From Cymbomonas tetramitiformis (lineage: Eukaryota; Chlorophyta; Pyramimonadophyceae; Pyramimonadales; Pyramimonadaceae): DNA of 64,000 bases. Positions 30,923 to 43,789 of this stretch are shown in pieces (positions within the stretch are counted from its first letter, which is position 1; each line of letters starts with the position of its first letter). The translations under genes and the position numbers were made by a program. The notes beneath the pieces were generated by a model that was not told the origin of the DNA, searched no databases, and saw only the letters and a program-made list of their open reading frames with translations. Where the stretch lies: contig LGRX02035493.1 of NCBI GenBank assembly GCA_001247695.2, positions 1 through 64,000 of the forward strand, given 5' to 3'.

Positions 30923-31132
30923 TGTCAGATATATAGTCGGGTGTATATATCGGATAACGGAGAATAAACCCTGAGTTAAGGGTTTCGATATCAGAACGGT
31001 AAAAGTCTCAGATTGATAAAAGAGATACACATAAATACTAACGGGTGTTTCCCGTCTACTGGTGACGGTCACCCAGCCTACTATAGGAAGTGACAGGTGA
31101 CAGTCTTTACTGTCGGTGTGTCACATCCAGCA
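30923..31132 (-). repeat. C2 3' LTR
   Basis: 210 bp; on the minus strand TGCTGGATGTGACA...TATATATCTGACA. Confidence 0.93.
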
Positions 31133-31382
31133 CACCACCTAGGGTGGTGACCGGAGCTAGTAGTGAACGAAGCAAACAAACTCCCTACTCAACTTCAGGA
31201 GGAAACTAGCACAACTGGGGGCCTGTACTCTTGGTCAGGGCGGTCCCAGGTCACAGCAAGATTGTCAGATACTGCTGTTACTTTGCTAAAACCCTAAACA
31301 CAGCTCAAATTCAGAGAGCCCTTCTGCACATCTAGGAGGCTACACTACAGCTAACTCCCAGGCAGGCATGGCGTGACTAACT

Positions 31383-33716
31383 CTAGCCACTAGTGGTCTT
31401 CGGAGCTGTCTGCCCGGCTCGGAGCAGCGTGACTGTGAAGCAGCTGCCGGCCCCCGGGGCCGGTGATGAATCATTCGTAGAAGAAATTGACGGGTTCTCG
31501 ATCACGGGAGGCTGCACCGCACCGGGATGCTGCCAAGTGCTGCCCGACGGTGGAGCCTCGTCATCTGAAGATGAAGCCGGCGACAGCGGAGGGCCGTCCA
31601 CAAACAACTCGGCAGGCGGTGGCGGCCCGGGATGCCACGGCATCGGAGCCATGTAGAGTCCCTGCCGTCTCTGCTCTCGCCGTTGGCGACGAGGCGGGAT
31701 AGCACACGGCACGCCATGAACCATGTCAGGCTGCGAAGCCTCCGTAGCCGGGTTCGCCGAGGTAGTCCACGTAGCACCACCGACCGGTGGAGCCGTGCAT
31801 GTGCGCGCATCGGCACCACCGACACCGGCAACGGCGTGCGGTGCGGCGGCGGCACAGATTACGAAGAGTGCGCACACCAAGGAGGAAGTGAGGATAGATC
31901 TCGCGAACCTCGGAATGCTGTTCCCGCAGCCGTAGCGTGGCCGCGGCGGTGTCACCGAGGCATCTCCGTCGTCATCGTCGCTCGTGGCGTAAGGCGCGGG
32001 CTTGTAGTCGATCACGCGTTCCGGCTCCCCAACCGCGGAGAGCAAATTCATGCTTGGGGCCGGCTCGTCGGGCACCAATGCAACCCCCGTGCCCTCAATG
32101 AAGTCGGCAAACGTGCGTATGACGGGAGGGCAGAAGGGGTTTGGCGGGCCGGTCCAATCCTCCTCGGACCCAACCGACGCGGGCGGGGAGTGTGCGGGTG
32201 GCTCCGATACCACCGGCATGTCGGCAGTGAAGGTGTTGATGTTGAATGTGGAAGCCCCAGCCGCGTGCGCCATCTCAGAGAACTCGGCGACGGCGGACAC
32301 GAGGACCTCACCGTCCTCCTCGCAGAACGAGCACGCGGAGAGATCGGTGAAGACCTCCGGCTTCCCGCCCGCAAGCATGCAGAGGGCGTCGAACTCCACG
32401 GGGTCGCCGTTGTCGATGGCGTGTTGAAACCTCGCGGCCAACACGGAGTTCTCGGCCTCCTCGGCGAAGGCGAAGGCCGAGAGTCCGGTCCTGCCCCCGT
32501 TTGGGCAGTCCCTGTGCCAATGCCTCGCCTTCCCCTTAGCGCACACTTGATTTTGGCAGTACGGGATTGCCGCACCGCTTTCGCGGTGGAAGGCCACCTT
32601 CCGTGAGACGGACTGAGACCAATTCCCCCCTTTGGGGAGGGGCGAGGCCGCGAAACGGGTCTTGACCCGGCGGTCCGGTTTGTCCGCGCGAGGGGTAAAC
32701 CCCCGCGGAGACGATTCGGATTCGGCGGTGACGAGGAAGGTGGCCAACTGCCTCTTCAAGTCGAGCACCATGGTCCGCAAGTCCGCGATCTCACTCGCCG
32801 CACCCGACTCATCGACGCCCTTCTCCATGAAGTGCGTGCCGTGGGAGTACCGGTGTGCGGATGCGGTGGCGGTGCCCGCCCGCACGTGCTCGCCGTAGCA
32901 CTCCCGCACCCACTGCTGAATGGTGAGTAGGTCGTGGGCGGCTCGCGGGTCGTGAAGGAGCAAACGGGACACCACCGGTTGGTAGAAGGTGGCGTCGAGG
33001 GCTTTGATGAAAAGGGACTTCACGTCCTCGTCCTGGAGCGTCGATCTCGTCCTCGCTGCCTTGAGCGCGGCGTTGAAGTCCTCAATGGGTCCATGAGGGT
33101 CCACGCCCGCAACGATGCGGACGGCAAACATGTCCGCTTGCCCCTGGAAGGGGTCCCCGACCGGGATCATCCGACGGGCGAACTCGAGTAGGACACGCTT
33201 ACCGTCTGCTGGGAAGCTGGCGTGGGACGAGTCCAACCAGTCCGCTGCGGGCGACGAGGGGTCGATCAGCAGCTCGATCGTGGAGAACAACAAATTGTTG
33301 GCCTCCACGCGGACGGCCAAAGTAGCGTCGTCCAGCGTGAAGAGCGGGAGGAAACCGGTGTCCTCAGTGACGAATGCCGCCTGCAGGGCAGAGACCATCC
33401 TCGTGAAGATGGCCGCCGCGTGGGGTTCCGCACCGGAAAATCTCCCCTCTTTGCCGTCGAACAACTTGCGCTGGACGTGCTTCGCCACTTTCATGTCGAA
33501 GTGCTCCCGCTGTAAGGTGCGTACCGATGCCAAAAATGTAGCACCCGCCGAATTAGCGGCCGGCTGCGCCGCTGTCGGGGTCGCAGGCGTGTTGGCATGC
33601 CTGGCAGCAACGGAGTCAAAGATTGTGCTTAATGTGCGGCGGCGATGCGCCATGCTAGCCGTTGATCTAGTAGAAGCAACCATGATGAAGAAGACTACAG
33701 GGGTGGAGTGAGGCAA
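31383..33716 (-). CDS. Family C Gag-like polyprotein, intact
   Basis: 777 codons without a stop. The more likely start is the ATG at 33683 ('MVASTRSTASMAHRR'). Features: 'AIFTRMVSALQAAFV', 'RMIPVGDPFQGQADMFAVRI', 'FNAALKAARTR' in the capsid-like half. Near codon 405 is a zinc-binding motif 'CQNQVCAKGKARHWHRDC' (CX4CX6HX4C). Then come an acidic region, 'YGCGNSIPRFARS', and a strongly hydrophobic segment 'SLVCALFVICAAAAPHAVAG'. A ~130-residue Pro-rich tail ends the protein. No protease or RT. Expected to build particles for its own RNA while enzymes come from another element. The hydrophobic segment recalls a signal-anchor helix. The layout (knuckle, YGCG, hydrophobic, tail) is shared with family A. 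Confidence 0.88.
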   Translation of the reverse strand: MPHSTPVVFFIMVASTRSTASMAHRRRTLSTIFDSVAARHANTPATPTAAQPAANSAGATFLASVRTLQREHFDMKVAKHVQRKLFDGKEGRFSGAEPHAAAIFTRMVSALQAAFVTEDTGFLPLFTLDDATLAVRVEANNLLFSTIELLIDPSSPAADWLDSSHASFPADGKRVLLEFARRMIPVGDPFQGQADMFAVRIVAGVDPHGPIEDFNAALKAARTRSTLQDEDVKSLFIKALDATFYQPVVSRLLLHDPRAAHDLLTIQQWVRECYGEHVRAGTATASAHRYSHGTHFMEKGVDESGAASEIADLRTMVLDLKRQLATFLVTAESESSPRGFTPRADKPDRRVKTRFAASPLPKGGNWSQSVSRKVAFHRESGAAIPYCQNQVCAKGKARHWHRDCPNGGRTGLSAFAFAEEAENSVLAARFQHAIDNGDPVEFDALCMLAGGKPEVFTDLSACSFCEEDGEVLVSAVAEFSEMAHAAGASTFNINTFTADMPVVSEPPAHSPPASVGSEEDWTGPPNPFCPPVIRTFADFIEGTGVALVPDEPAPSMNLLSAVGEPERVIDYKPAPYATSDDDDGDASVTPPRPRYGCGNSIPRFARSILTSSLVCALFVICAAAAPHAVAGVGGADARTCTAPPVGGATWTTSANPATEASQPDMVHGVPCAIPPRRQRREQRRQGLYMAPMPWHPGPPPPAELFVDGPPLSPASSSDDEAPPSGSTWQHPGAVQPPVIENPSISSTNDSSPAPGAGSCFTVTLLRAGQTAPKTTSG

Positions 33717-34069
33717 GAAGACGTGGAAAAATTGCGGTAGTCTCGGGCGGCCAAGAAATGTGGTGGGTCGCCGATACGGCTGCCGTGAGAGAACAGAAAT
33801 TCCGAGAAGTCGTGTGGTAGATGGCGGCCGATACGAAACGGTGTGGTGACCAACCAGGATGCGTAAACCAATCCAACGTTAAATCCCGTAGAAAAGATGC
33901 CCTCAAAGGCCTACAGCCAGCCGTAAATCACCCCACAAAACTTAGGCCATACCCGCGACTGCCGGCACTCCCACGCGCGGAGCGCCTCACTCCATCCCAA
34001 GCGTCCGGCTTTAGCCAATCATCCTCGCGGTGTCGCAGTGGCTAAATAAAGCGTAAGTGGGGTCAAACC

Positions 34070-34279
34070 TGTCAGATATATAGTCGGGTGTATATATCGG
34101 ATAACGGAGAATAAACCCTGAGTTAAGGGTTTCGATATCAGAGCGGTAAAAGTCTCAGATTGATAAAAAAGATACACATAAATACTAACGGGTGTTTCCC
34201 GTCTACTGGTGACGGTCACCCAGCCTACTATAGGAAGTGACAGGTGACAGTCTTTACTGTCGGTGTGTCACATCCAGCA
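34070..34279 (-). repeat. C2 5' LTR
   Basis: 210 bp, followed on the minus strand by GGTTTGACCCCACTTACGC, the conserved start of the family C interior (candidate primer-binding region). Confidence 0.93.
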
Positions 34280-34367
34280 AAAAGCACAGCTTCACATATA
34301 AGAGAATATCATAAACCATAAATTACTGTATCATATAACACTGTTGTTTTCGCGGTCTGAGCAAGAT

Positions 34368-35275
34368 AATAATAATAATAATAAAACATTTACGTCGATG
34401 AGTAAGGCAACGCCTTCGGAACGATCTACTCGAGTCTGTTCCCCTCATACATGACAGTCTGCTAAGGCAGGAAACATTCCACAAAGCGTGGAAGCAAGGG
34501 TGGCAAAGCACTAATGAAAGCGTGTTTGCCACCAGCGTCGGAAAAAACATCAGCAGGTCGTGGAGCTGATGCACGATGGAGATGGAGGCGGTGTGGGCGG
34601 TGGTGGTGATGAAGTGAGAAAAGCCCAGGGGTGCTCCGGCCCCTGGGCCGGTGGTGCCCCCTTAGGGCCGGGGCCCTAAGGGGCCCCAGCCCCGTGGGGG
34701 CTGGGGGGAGGGTGGGGGTTCACATAGCTGCCTAGCATTTCCCCTGCTGCCTGTACCACCTCGGTTTCTTTCCTATCCCCCGTGCAGAGCTCCTGAATGT
34801 GGGTGCCTCTTCTACAATGCCACTTTCAGGTAAGGCTCCCGTTTCATGCAATATGCATCTTTCCCTTGCATGACGCCTACACATCCTGGACAGTTTTTTC
34901 AAGAGTGTCTTCACCCCACGATGTGGAACCCCGATCCCTTTGAGCACCTTGCCAAAGCCTTCTGGTAAGTACCCCATAAGAGCAAGTTCCTCCGGCCACT
35001 CCACCGCATTAAGGAAGGGGGTTCCTCCTGCGTTCCTGTGCCCGCCATCCAAGTGTGCTCCAGGATACTGGTTTCGTTGTTCCACATTATTCCTGCCCCC
35101 CACCCACGGGCACAATCGGGGCGGCAACAGACAATCTTTCTCACTAAGGGCTTGCTCAATCATATCCGGGTGCAGGCCCGTTTCTTTGAGCAATTTGGGG
35201 GTGATCTTTTTATGCGCAAGAACTCTCTTCAGGAACTCACTGTTACGAAGGCAAAACAAAAATGAGCGTCCGCTC
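34368..35275 (-). mobile_element. LINE copy 2, strongly 5'-truncated
   Basis: The tail GTAAATGTTTTATTATTATT lies at about 34368-34400 on the minus strand, and coding similarity to LINE copy 1 covers only the last ~170 residues. Confidence 0.75.
34732..35259 (-). CDS. LINE C-terminal domain fragment
   Basis: 175 codons, 'LRNSEFLKRVLAHKKITPK', 'PPRLCPWVGGRNNVEQRN', 'LALMGYLPEGFGKVLKGIG', 'VKTLLKKLSRMCRRHARER'. The corresponding stretch in LINE copy 1 is at 8175-8620. Conservation between two diverged copies indicates a real domain at the extreme C-terminus of the LINE protein, after the zinc finger. Its function is unknown. Confidence 0.7.
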   Translation of the reverse strand: MFCLRNSEFLKRVLAHKKITPKLLKETGLHPDMIEQALSEKDCLLPPRLCPWVGGRNNVEQRNQYPGAHLDGGHRNAGGTPFLNAVEWPEELALMGYLPEGFGKVLKGIGVPHRGVKTLLKKLSRMCRRHARERCILHETGALPESGIVEEAPTFRSSARGIGKKPRWYRQQGKC

Positions 35276-35447
35276 TAACTTGGCAACGCCGCCCTATATG
35301 CTACAGTCGCTATCTCCAGACACAATGTAACACCCAACCGTACTTCCGTACCTCGTCACTAGCTATCTCGCTGTTATGACTACTTGCTATATCGCTCTCG
35401 CGTATTGTGCTGCGCGCGTCATATGTTCGTCACAGGGACTACTGTCC

Positions 35448-35500
35448 CAGGTGTCACAACCCGGCTGTGGTACACGACAAGCCGTGGTTTGTGACACCTG
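35448..35500. repeat. Imperfect inverted repeat with ~20-bp arms
   Basis: CAGGTGTCACAACCCGGCT and AGCCGTGGTTTGTGACACCTG, 13 bases apart. Possibly the end of an unidentified LTR. Confidence 0.6.
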
Positions 35501-35639
35501 TCTTTCGCTTGAAAGTGGTGGCGTTGCCTCTACGGGCTCCACAACAAAAACCCTCAATCTTAGCCGCGTTCCCAACGTTACGTGCAACATCATTTGAAAT
35601 AATTGATTCTCAAATGATCAACATATGAGAGTTATAGGA

Positions 35640-35790
35640 ATCCTGCATTGAATTGACTGAATAGAAGAGAATACTTTCCCGTTATATGGTTGAGGGATGA
35701 GGTTAATATACTCGTACTACCAGTGACAATCACCCGTCCTAACGGAGGCGACGACACCTGAAACTAGTCAGGGTCGTGTCATATCGCAAC
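35640..35790 (-). repeat. Diverged family C-like LTR fragment
   Basis: CTACCAGTGACAATCACCC...GTGTCATATC aligns patchily with CTACTGGTGACGGTCACCC...GTGTCACATC of C2. Similarity is low. Confidence 0.35.
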
Positions 35791-36846
35791 AGATTGTACA
35801 GTGTGACATAGCCTGACCGCTAATCCCTAAACCCCCCTGGCTGTTAGGTACCGGGAGACTGATTATCATCTTCACCTTATTGAGTTCACCAGTTCAACAT
35901 ATCACTTGTATGTACTTCATGCCGTGTCATACACCTTATCAAGTTATCCTGATTGCCAAAGATATCGAATGAGTACTCCTATAAAGTTACATTTTCACCA
36001 GATCTTCAACGGGCGCAAGAGTCGGCTGGTTGCAAAGGGCACAATTAAGAACGACCCCGTTCGCTGAGTTTCACAACTTGATTGTCTGTCGGGCTTGACC
36101 TCAAGTAGATAAGGCACCGTCGTAGCAACATTGAGGACGGTACCTTGCGTAACGCCGATCACAGCGATTAATGAGAGTCTAGTAGTATGCGATGCAAAGA
36201 TCGAGATATAAACTATTGAGGAATCATATACCAACACCTTGAACTTATCAATCGATGTCTATCAGGGTTCGCAAGGTGTCAATTAATTTCAAAAGGTGCC
36301 TCGAGGATATCGATCAAAGCCGATTTATGGGTCGCGGGTATAGTGACCCTTGACTACTAGCCTTTCTTGAAACCTTCCTTATTTAACATATCTGCTGAAC
36401 AAAATGAAAGGACAGAGTGCCCCACAAGCTTATCAACAAGTTGACGCCCTGATCGGCTTCAATTACGAGTGACAACAGAACGGAGCAACTACCACGCTTG
36501 GCAGGTGTAGCATACCTAGAGTCACACATCCCCAGATGTACTTCGATTCAACCTCTGTTCGCTATCGCTGTTCTGGTGGACCACTCCTCAAAAGCCATGC
36601 TGTTAAGTGGCTCCATGGCGAGGTTGCAGACCGTTCAACCCAAAGGGGACTTGAAGGGTCTGCAACCGAAGACCATGTGTGCCTTAGTTCTCCGCTGAGC
36701 CAATATAAGAGGTGACAGCCAAACAAATAACTGTTTCCAAGAGGATAATATTAGGCATCAGTTACTTAAGGTGAAAACCAACACTGCACGAGGCAATGCT
36801 AAACCACACGCAAACCATCACGAGTTCATAAGAAGAGAAAAATAGG
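35791..36846. other. Spacer downstream of H4, no feature recognised
   Basis: About 1 kb of mixed composition without long frames, tandem repeats or recognisable element ends. Confidence 0.35.
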
Positions 36847-36864
36847 TGGTGTTAGAAAACACCA
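36847..36864 (-). terminator. H4 mRNA 3' stem-loop
   Basis: On the minus strand TGGTGTTTTCTAACACCA followed by CCTAT, about 42 nt after the stop. A 7-bp stem with 4-nt loop followed by ACC is the form of the replication-dependent histone 3' hairpin (bound by SLBP in animals). The H3 gene has nearly the same element. Confidence 0.85.
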
Positions 36865-36905
36865 AAAGATTTGAGCTCTGATCGAGATTCCCCATGTCAC
36901 ACAGC

Positions 36906-38246
<1,341 letters not shown>

Positions 38247-38250
38247 GCGA

Positions 38251-38295
38251 TAACCTTTCGGTTAGCACGACAAACTTTGGTGTTTACTAACACCA
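38251..38295 (+). terminator. H3 mRNA 3' stem-loops
   Basis: Two hairpins follow the stop. TAACCTTTCGGTTA (38251-38264) has a 5-bp stem and TTTC loop. TGGTGTTTACTAACACCA (38278-38295) is followed by CCTAT and matches the H4 element at 17 of 18 bases. The second is the likely histone processing signal; the first may be incidental. Confidence 0.85.
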
Positions 38296-38300
38296 CCTAT

Positions 38301-39042
38301 CGTGAGAGGTCTTTAGCTCCACACGCCGGTACCGAGTGGCTGGTTGGCCTGCGCTCCACAAATTCATGTGTATAACGGGTGCTGACGGAGCTTGTGTAGG
38401 CTGACGTTACTGGTCTAGGAGTATCGCTGTTAACTGATTCTTGGGATGGACTGTGACAGTTTTGCAAGGGGAATCACTGATGATCCGTTGTTTTGCAAGA
38501 TATGACGTCTGGAATTCCGATTTTGGGCGTCCTGAACTTGCCAGGTGTGTACCCACTGTGGAGTTGGCGTATGGGCACTTTATCTATGCACATCGTCCCC
38601 GTGAGATAGCCACACAGCCTCCTGTGCCCTCTTTCATTTAGTATCAAGTTGCTGTGAACGTGTGGAATTTTGAAGAAGTGCTAACTTATAGGAGCTATAG
38701 CCAAACCAACCAGAGCTTCGGGCTCACGACAAACTTGTGAGAAAGCCGTAATGCGTCTATAGGCTTCAACAGGGATGGAGAGGCTGAGAACTTGACTTCA
38801 CTCCCTTGAAACACTTATGAGACAACTTTGTGATAGACATTGTGTGTATATCTCGCATAGAGGTACTTGATACATAATTCGGCCTACTTGTAGTTTATAT
38901 ATGTATGTATTGATAGCCACTGGTGCAATGACATAAAGAAACCGTATGATCCATAGGCTTTTAGGTGGGTATTCGTTCCTTGTATTCACGCGGAATGAGC
39001 GCGTGCGAGCGTGGATGGAGCAATACGCATAAAGTATTCAAG
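38301..39042. other. Spacer downstream of H3, no feature recognised
   Basis: No gene, tandem repeat or element end recognised. Confidence 0.35.
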
Positions 39043-39970
39043 CTACGTATGCATGTGTGCAATGTGCGTGATCTTATTCGCACGTACCTCTCTCGATAGT
39101 ATAGTACTATACTGTGACGCTCGATTGCTGACGAGATTGGGCTTCATGACGTTCGCACCATCAACGTCGTACTTTTGGGACTTTCCAGTTCCGCCAGCAA
39201 AAATGTACAACAGAATAATCCACGGCCACTTGGCTTTCACCCGGGACCTGAAGCTCTCAGTTTTCTGAACAGGCCATGCGTCCAGCATAGTAACCGCGAT
39301 CATCCACGAGGTTCAAACGAGTCTTCACTGCGAGCAAATGCGGCACGATAATAAACTCAAAGAGGTCAACGTCCGTGTCTTCGTCAGCCCAGTGGTTGTA
39401 ATAAGTGTGCGTGAAGATAAAGTCCTCAAATAAGCTTTTCTCACGGTGCTGAGTATCTGGGAGACATCGATCGGTCTTGCCCTGATACACGAGTTGCATT
39501 CCAACCACAAGACCTTCAAAATCGTCCCCCATAGCTTCAACGTTGACGCCATGTCGTCGAGCCCAATCATAGGAACCACGGAAGCGCCTCGGGCTGCCCA
39601 CCTCGTATTCTTCAGCGGCAGGACTTGGAACCCAGTATGATCGAAACCAGTAACCAAAGCTAGGGGGGATATTGTAGCCCTTGACGATGTGCGCCAAGCG
39701 TAAAATCTGGTGTTCCCACGGGAATTCCCAATCAGGCGGCTCCTTGCTGTTGGTGGTAGCTCGACGAACCACGATATCATTCGCATGGAGGAAAGCGTAT
39801 GTCCGAGAAAGTGAGACATTGAACTTCGAATTAAGGATGGACGCAGCTTTATGTATGAGAAAAGCTCGAATGCCACCACTGATAACGTTGGCGTCGCCCG
39901 ACAATCCGGCAACAAGGTGAGACTGCACCACATTGACAACTTCGGCATAAATGGAAGATGCCTCGCTCAA
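39043..39970 (-). pseudogene. Pogo-like (DDE_1) transposase, frameshifted
   Basis: Upstream part 'SLSRTYAFLHANDIVVRRAT' and 'LAHIVKGYNIPPSF'. The catalytic core then shifts to another frame, with 'VTGFDHTGFQVLPLK' (DHTG for the usual DQTG, first Asp) and 'VPMIGLDD', and back to 'MQLVYQGKTDRCLP', 'YNHWADEDTDVDLFEFIIVP'. A third frame (39303-39043) gives 'MLDAWPVQKTESFRSRVK' (second Asp) and 'FAGGTGKSQKYDVDG' (third Asp). At least three frame changes mean it is dead. The N-terminal DNA-binding HTH and inverted-repeat ends were not found. Such transposases move DNA by cut and paste into TA sites. Confidence 0.75.
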
Positions 39971-40069
39971 AACCTTCCTACGCCCTTTAGTGCGCGCAAG
40001 TATCTCAGACGGTGCTGAATTCGTAATAGGGGTTGAGCGATATGACTTTAACCACCACTGTCAGGGATA

Positions 40070-40918
40070 TGACCGATAACATATGTGTCATACATGGCAT
40101 ACCTGGCATACCTGTCATGTCATGGCATGTCATGTGTCATAATGACATACAGTCGTCAAGTATTGTCAGTAAGGTCGACTATGACATGTACAATCCAGTA
40201 TGTCTGTCATCCACCTAAGGTGAGTGACATCTGTCATCGAGAGGCCAAGTATATGGCATCGAGATGGCGAAGCAAGATAAGTCTTCAAGAACAGAATTGT
40301 TTTGTCAAGACGCATCTTCGCTTCTAGCATGCACGGAACGGCATGCGAGCATCAATGGCTATATTGTCTGGCCGATGCGTCAAGTTCACCTAGTGCTCTC
40401 GAGTTCACAACTCGATGGTGGTAACGCATGAGATGCGTGAGAGCACTAGAGTATATGAGGAGCATTGAGCTCAAGCACGCACTTCTGGTCTACCGGACTG
40501 CTGCACTCATACCCACCAAACTCTTGCGCGTTGTTGTTACAGTTAAATAACAACCGTACCATATATCCGGTCGTCAAGACCGTGACAGTGGTATTCGTCC
40601 AAAGCCGAGAACAGACTCGAGTGTAAGCAGCGAAAACGTGTTTTTGATATAGTGTATAAAGGCGCAACGAAGTTCGCATATAGCGCATATCAGCGATCGC
40701 ATCAGCGACAATAATTGCTAATATATCATTGCAGCAGCGGATCATAAAGCGCGCAACAAAATAGCGAACATCGGGCGCTTGATTGTATCTAAACAGCATA
40801 TCAACGACCGACAGCGACGACGAGGTGTGCTCGCACACACATCGCACACATGTCCTGGGTCATCCCGTCAATGATGACAGAGGAATATTTCCACCACGTC
40901 TTGTTTTCCTTAATGCTC
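40070..40918 (+). mobile_element. Gypsy-family E LTR fragment
   Basis: Starts TGACCGATAACATATGTG and aligns over its length with 54759-55620 upstream of the gypsy element (shared clusters of TGTCAT; ATCGAGAGGCCA; TCTTCGCTTCTAGCATG; CGAGATGGCGAAGCAAGAT). It ends where C3 begins. Confidence 0.7.
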
Positions 40919-40922
40919 TTAG

Positions 40923-41134
40923 TGTCAGATATATAGTTCGGAGTGAATAATTAGATAACTGGAAAATAAACCCTGAGTTAAGGGTTTCGGAATCAGAACC
41001 ATAAAAGTCAGATTGATAAAAGGGAGATACACATAAATACTAACGGGAGTTTCCCGACTACTGGTGACGGTCACCCAGCCTACTTTAGGAAGTGACAAGT
41101 GACAGATTAAACTGTCGGTGTGTCACATCCAGCA
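40923..41134 (-). repeat. C3 3' LTR
   Basis: 212 bp, close relative of the C2 LTR, TGTCAGATATATAG...CACATCCAGCA on the plus strand. Confidence 0.85.
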
Positions 41135-42940
41135 CACCACCTAGGGTGGTGACCGGAGCTAGTAGTGAAACGAAGCAAACAAACTTCCTACTTAACTTCA
41201 GGAGGAAATCGTAGCACACCTGGGGGCCTTTACTCTTGGTCAGGGCGGTCCCAGGTCACAACAAAGGTTGTCAGATACTGTTGTTAATTGCTAAAACCCT
41301 AAACACAGCTCAAATTCACAGAGCTCCTCTGCACATCTAGGAGGCTAAGCAATAGCTAATCTCTAGGCAGGCACGGTGTGATCAATCTCAGCCACTAGAG
41401 GTCTGCGGGACTGGCGGTCCTGCCCGGAGCAGCGTGAGGGTGAAGTAGCTGCCGGCCTCCTGGGCCGGTGGTAAATCATTCGTAGAAGAAATTTCTGAAT
41501 CCTCGATCACAGCCGCATGGTCACCAGAGCTCGGCTCCTCGTCATCGGACGAGTACGGCGGCGGCGGGTAAGGCGGTGACGGCGGAACCGGTGGGTCGGG
41601 GTCATATAGCCATGGCAGCCGCGGGACATTGCGGAGAGTGCGGAATCCTTGCCGCAGCTCCCGATACTGCGTCTGTCGCCGTGGCGGAATAGCAACCGTG
41701 CTCGCACCACCCACCGCGTTCCCAAGATCGTCACGAAGCATTGCAGTCGGTGAAGTTCCCGTAGCTGGGACTGCCGAGGCAGTCCACGTAGCACCACCGA
41801 CCGGCGGAGCCGTGCATGTGCGCGCATCGGCACCACCGACACCGGCAACGGCGTGCGGTGCGGCGGTGGCACAAATCACAAAGAGCGCACACACCAAGGA
41901 GGAAGTGAGAAGAGACTTCCCGATACCCGGAATGCCGTTCCCACAGCCGTACCGTGGCCGCGGCAGTGCCACCGAGGCATCCTCGTCGTCATCGTCGCTC
42001 GTGGCGTAGGTCGCGGGCTCGTAGCTCATCACGCGCTCCGGTGCCCCAACCGCGGAGAGCAAATTCATGCTCGGGGCCGGCTCGTCGGGCGCCCCCAACG
42101 CAACCCCCGTGCTCTCAATGAAATCGGCAAACGTGCGGGTGACGGGAGGGCAGAAGGAGTTCGGCGGACCGGTCCATTCCTCGTCGGATTCAACCGACGC
42201 GGGTGGGGAGTGTGCGGGCGGCTCCGACACCACCGGCAAGTTGGCAGTGAAGGTGTTGGCGTTGAATGTCGAAGCCCCAGCCGCGCGTGCCATCTCAGAG
42301 AACTCGGTGACGGCGGACACGAGGGCCTCACCGTCCTCCTCGCAGAACGAGCACGCGGAAAGGTCGGCGAAGACCTCCGGCTTCCCGCCCGCAAGCATGC
42401 AAAGGGCGTCGAACTCCACGGCGTCGTCGTGGTCGATGGCATGTTGGAACCTCGCGGCAAGCACGGAGTTCTCGGCCTCCTCAGCGAAGGCGTAGGCCGA
42501 GAGCCCGGTCCTGCCCCCGTTCGGGCAGTCCCGATGCCAATGCCGCGCCTTCCCCTTAGCGCACACCTGATTTTGGCAGTACGGGATGGTCGCACCGGTG
42601 TCGCGATGGAAAGCTACCTTCTTGGAGACGGTCTGAGACCAATTTCCCCCCTTGGGGAGGGGCGAGGCCGCGAAGCGGGTCTTGACGCGGCGGTCCGGCT
42701 TGTCCGCGCGAGGAGTGAACCCCCGTGGAGACGGCTCGGACTCGGCGGTGGCGAGAAAGGTGGCCAATTGCCGCTTCAAGTCGAGGACCATCGTCCTCAA
42801 GTCCGCGAGCTCACCCGTCGCGTCCAAATCACCGCCGTCCTTCTCCATGAAGTGCGTGCCGTGGGAGTACCGGTGTGCGGATGCGGTGGCGGTGCCCGCC
42901 CGCACGTGCTCGCCGTAGCACTCACGTACCCATTGCTGAC

Positions 42941-43415
42941 CCTACATTCTGGGAAAATCAGAAGACGCGTCTTCTGAACGTCTTCTGAACGTCTTCTGAG
43001 ACGTCTTCTGGGTCCAGAAGACATCCAGAAGACATCCAGAAGACGTCCAGAAGACGTCTTCGGCGCGTCTTCTAATGTCTACCATCTTCTGGTTTCCAGA
43101 AGACGTGCAGAAGATCTTCCGGGAAGACATCCAGAAGTTATCTTCTGGACGTCTTCAGCATGTCTTCTGAATCCCGGAAGACGTCTTCTTGATATCTTTT
43201 AGGCGTCTTCTGTACATCTTCCCGGAAGATCTTCTGGACGTCTTCTGAAACTCAGAAGATGGTAGACATTAGAAGACGCGTAGAAGACGTCTTCTGGATA
43301 TCTTCTGGAACCCAGAAGACGTCTAGAAGACATCTTCCGGAATTCAGAAGATGTACAGAAGTCATGCCGAAGACGTTCAGAAGATATCTTCTGAATGCCT
43401 TCTGCATGTCTAATA
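42941..43415. repeat. CACTA left subterminal array of GAAGAC motifs
   Basis: Dozens of copies of (C)AGAAGAC and its complement GTCTTCT(G), often as GAAGACGTCTTC. Part is a large inverted repeat: GCGTCTTCTAATGTCTACC (about 43062) returns as GGTAGACATTAGAAGACGC (about 43261). CACTA transposase-binding sites are usually arranged like this. Confidence 0.85.
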
Positions 43416-43789
43416 AATTTCAACATTCGTATACGCATTCGCGAGGAATATTTTTAGGCTGAAATAAGTTTGCAAGAAGGATGGGTGCAAATAAGATGTA
43501 TGGCATAATACACTTCTCGCCATCCTTAACAAACATATTCTCAATGTTTGATACACGACAAGAGATGATTTGTTTGTGTGGAAGGCTAAGATGCTTTGGA
43601 GACTAAAATTTCTTTAACAATATTACTTTTCAATCAAGAATCTAATCATAAGGAGGGTCACGCATATTATTATCCTAACTAGCTAAGTGTCTAGAACTAC
43701 TTCACACTCATGTTCTAAACAACTATTCTAATTACCTAGAAACGATGTTCAACTAACATGCACACATGGCATAGGTCTTGGACCACGCA

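Larger units (their letters stand above)
30923..34279 (-). mobile_element. Gag-only LTR retrotransposon, family C, copy C2 (complete)
   Basis: Two 210-bp LTRs (30923-31132 and 34070-34279) that differ at about two bases, TG...CA ends, and a perfect 5-bp target-site duplication AAAAG (30918-30922, 34280-34284). One long open frame fills the interior and encodes only Gag. It is young and probably mobile with helper enzymes. Confidence 0.95.

Noticed and set aside
31632..32606. 324- and 374-codon plus-strand frames antisense to the C2 and C3 gag genes
   Set aside because: They appear at the same place in both copies because gag is conserved there; composition is typical of antisense GC-rich frames.
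42941..43415. CRISPR-like array in the GAAGAC repeats
   Set aside because: No regular spacers; the repeats are inverted as well as direct, and the locus lies within transposon ends.
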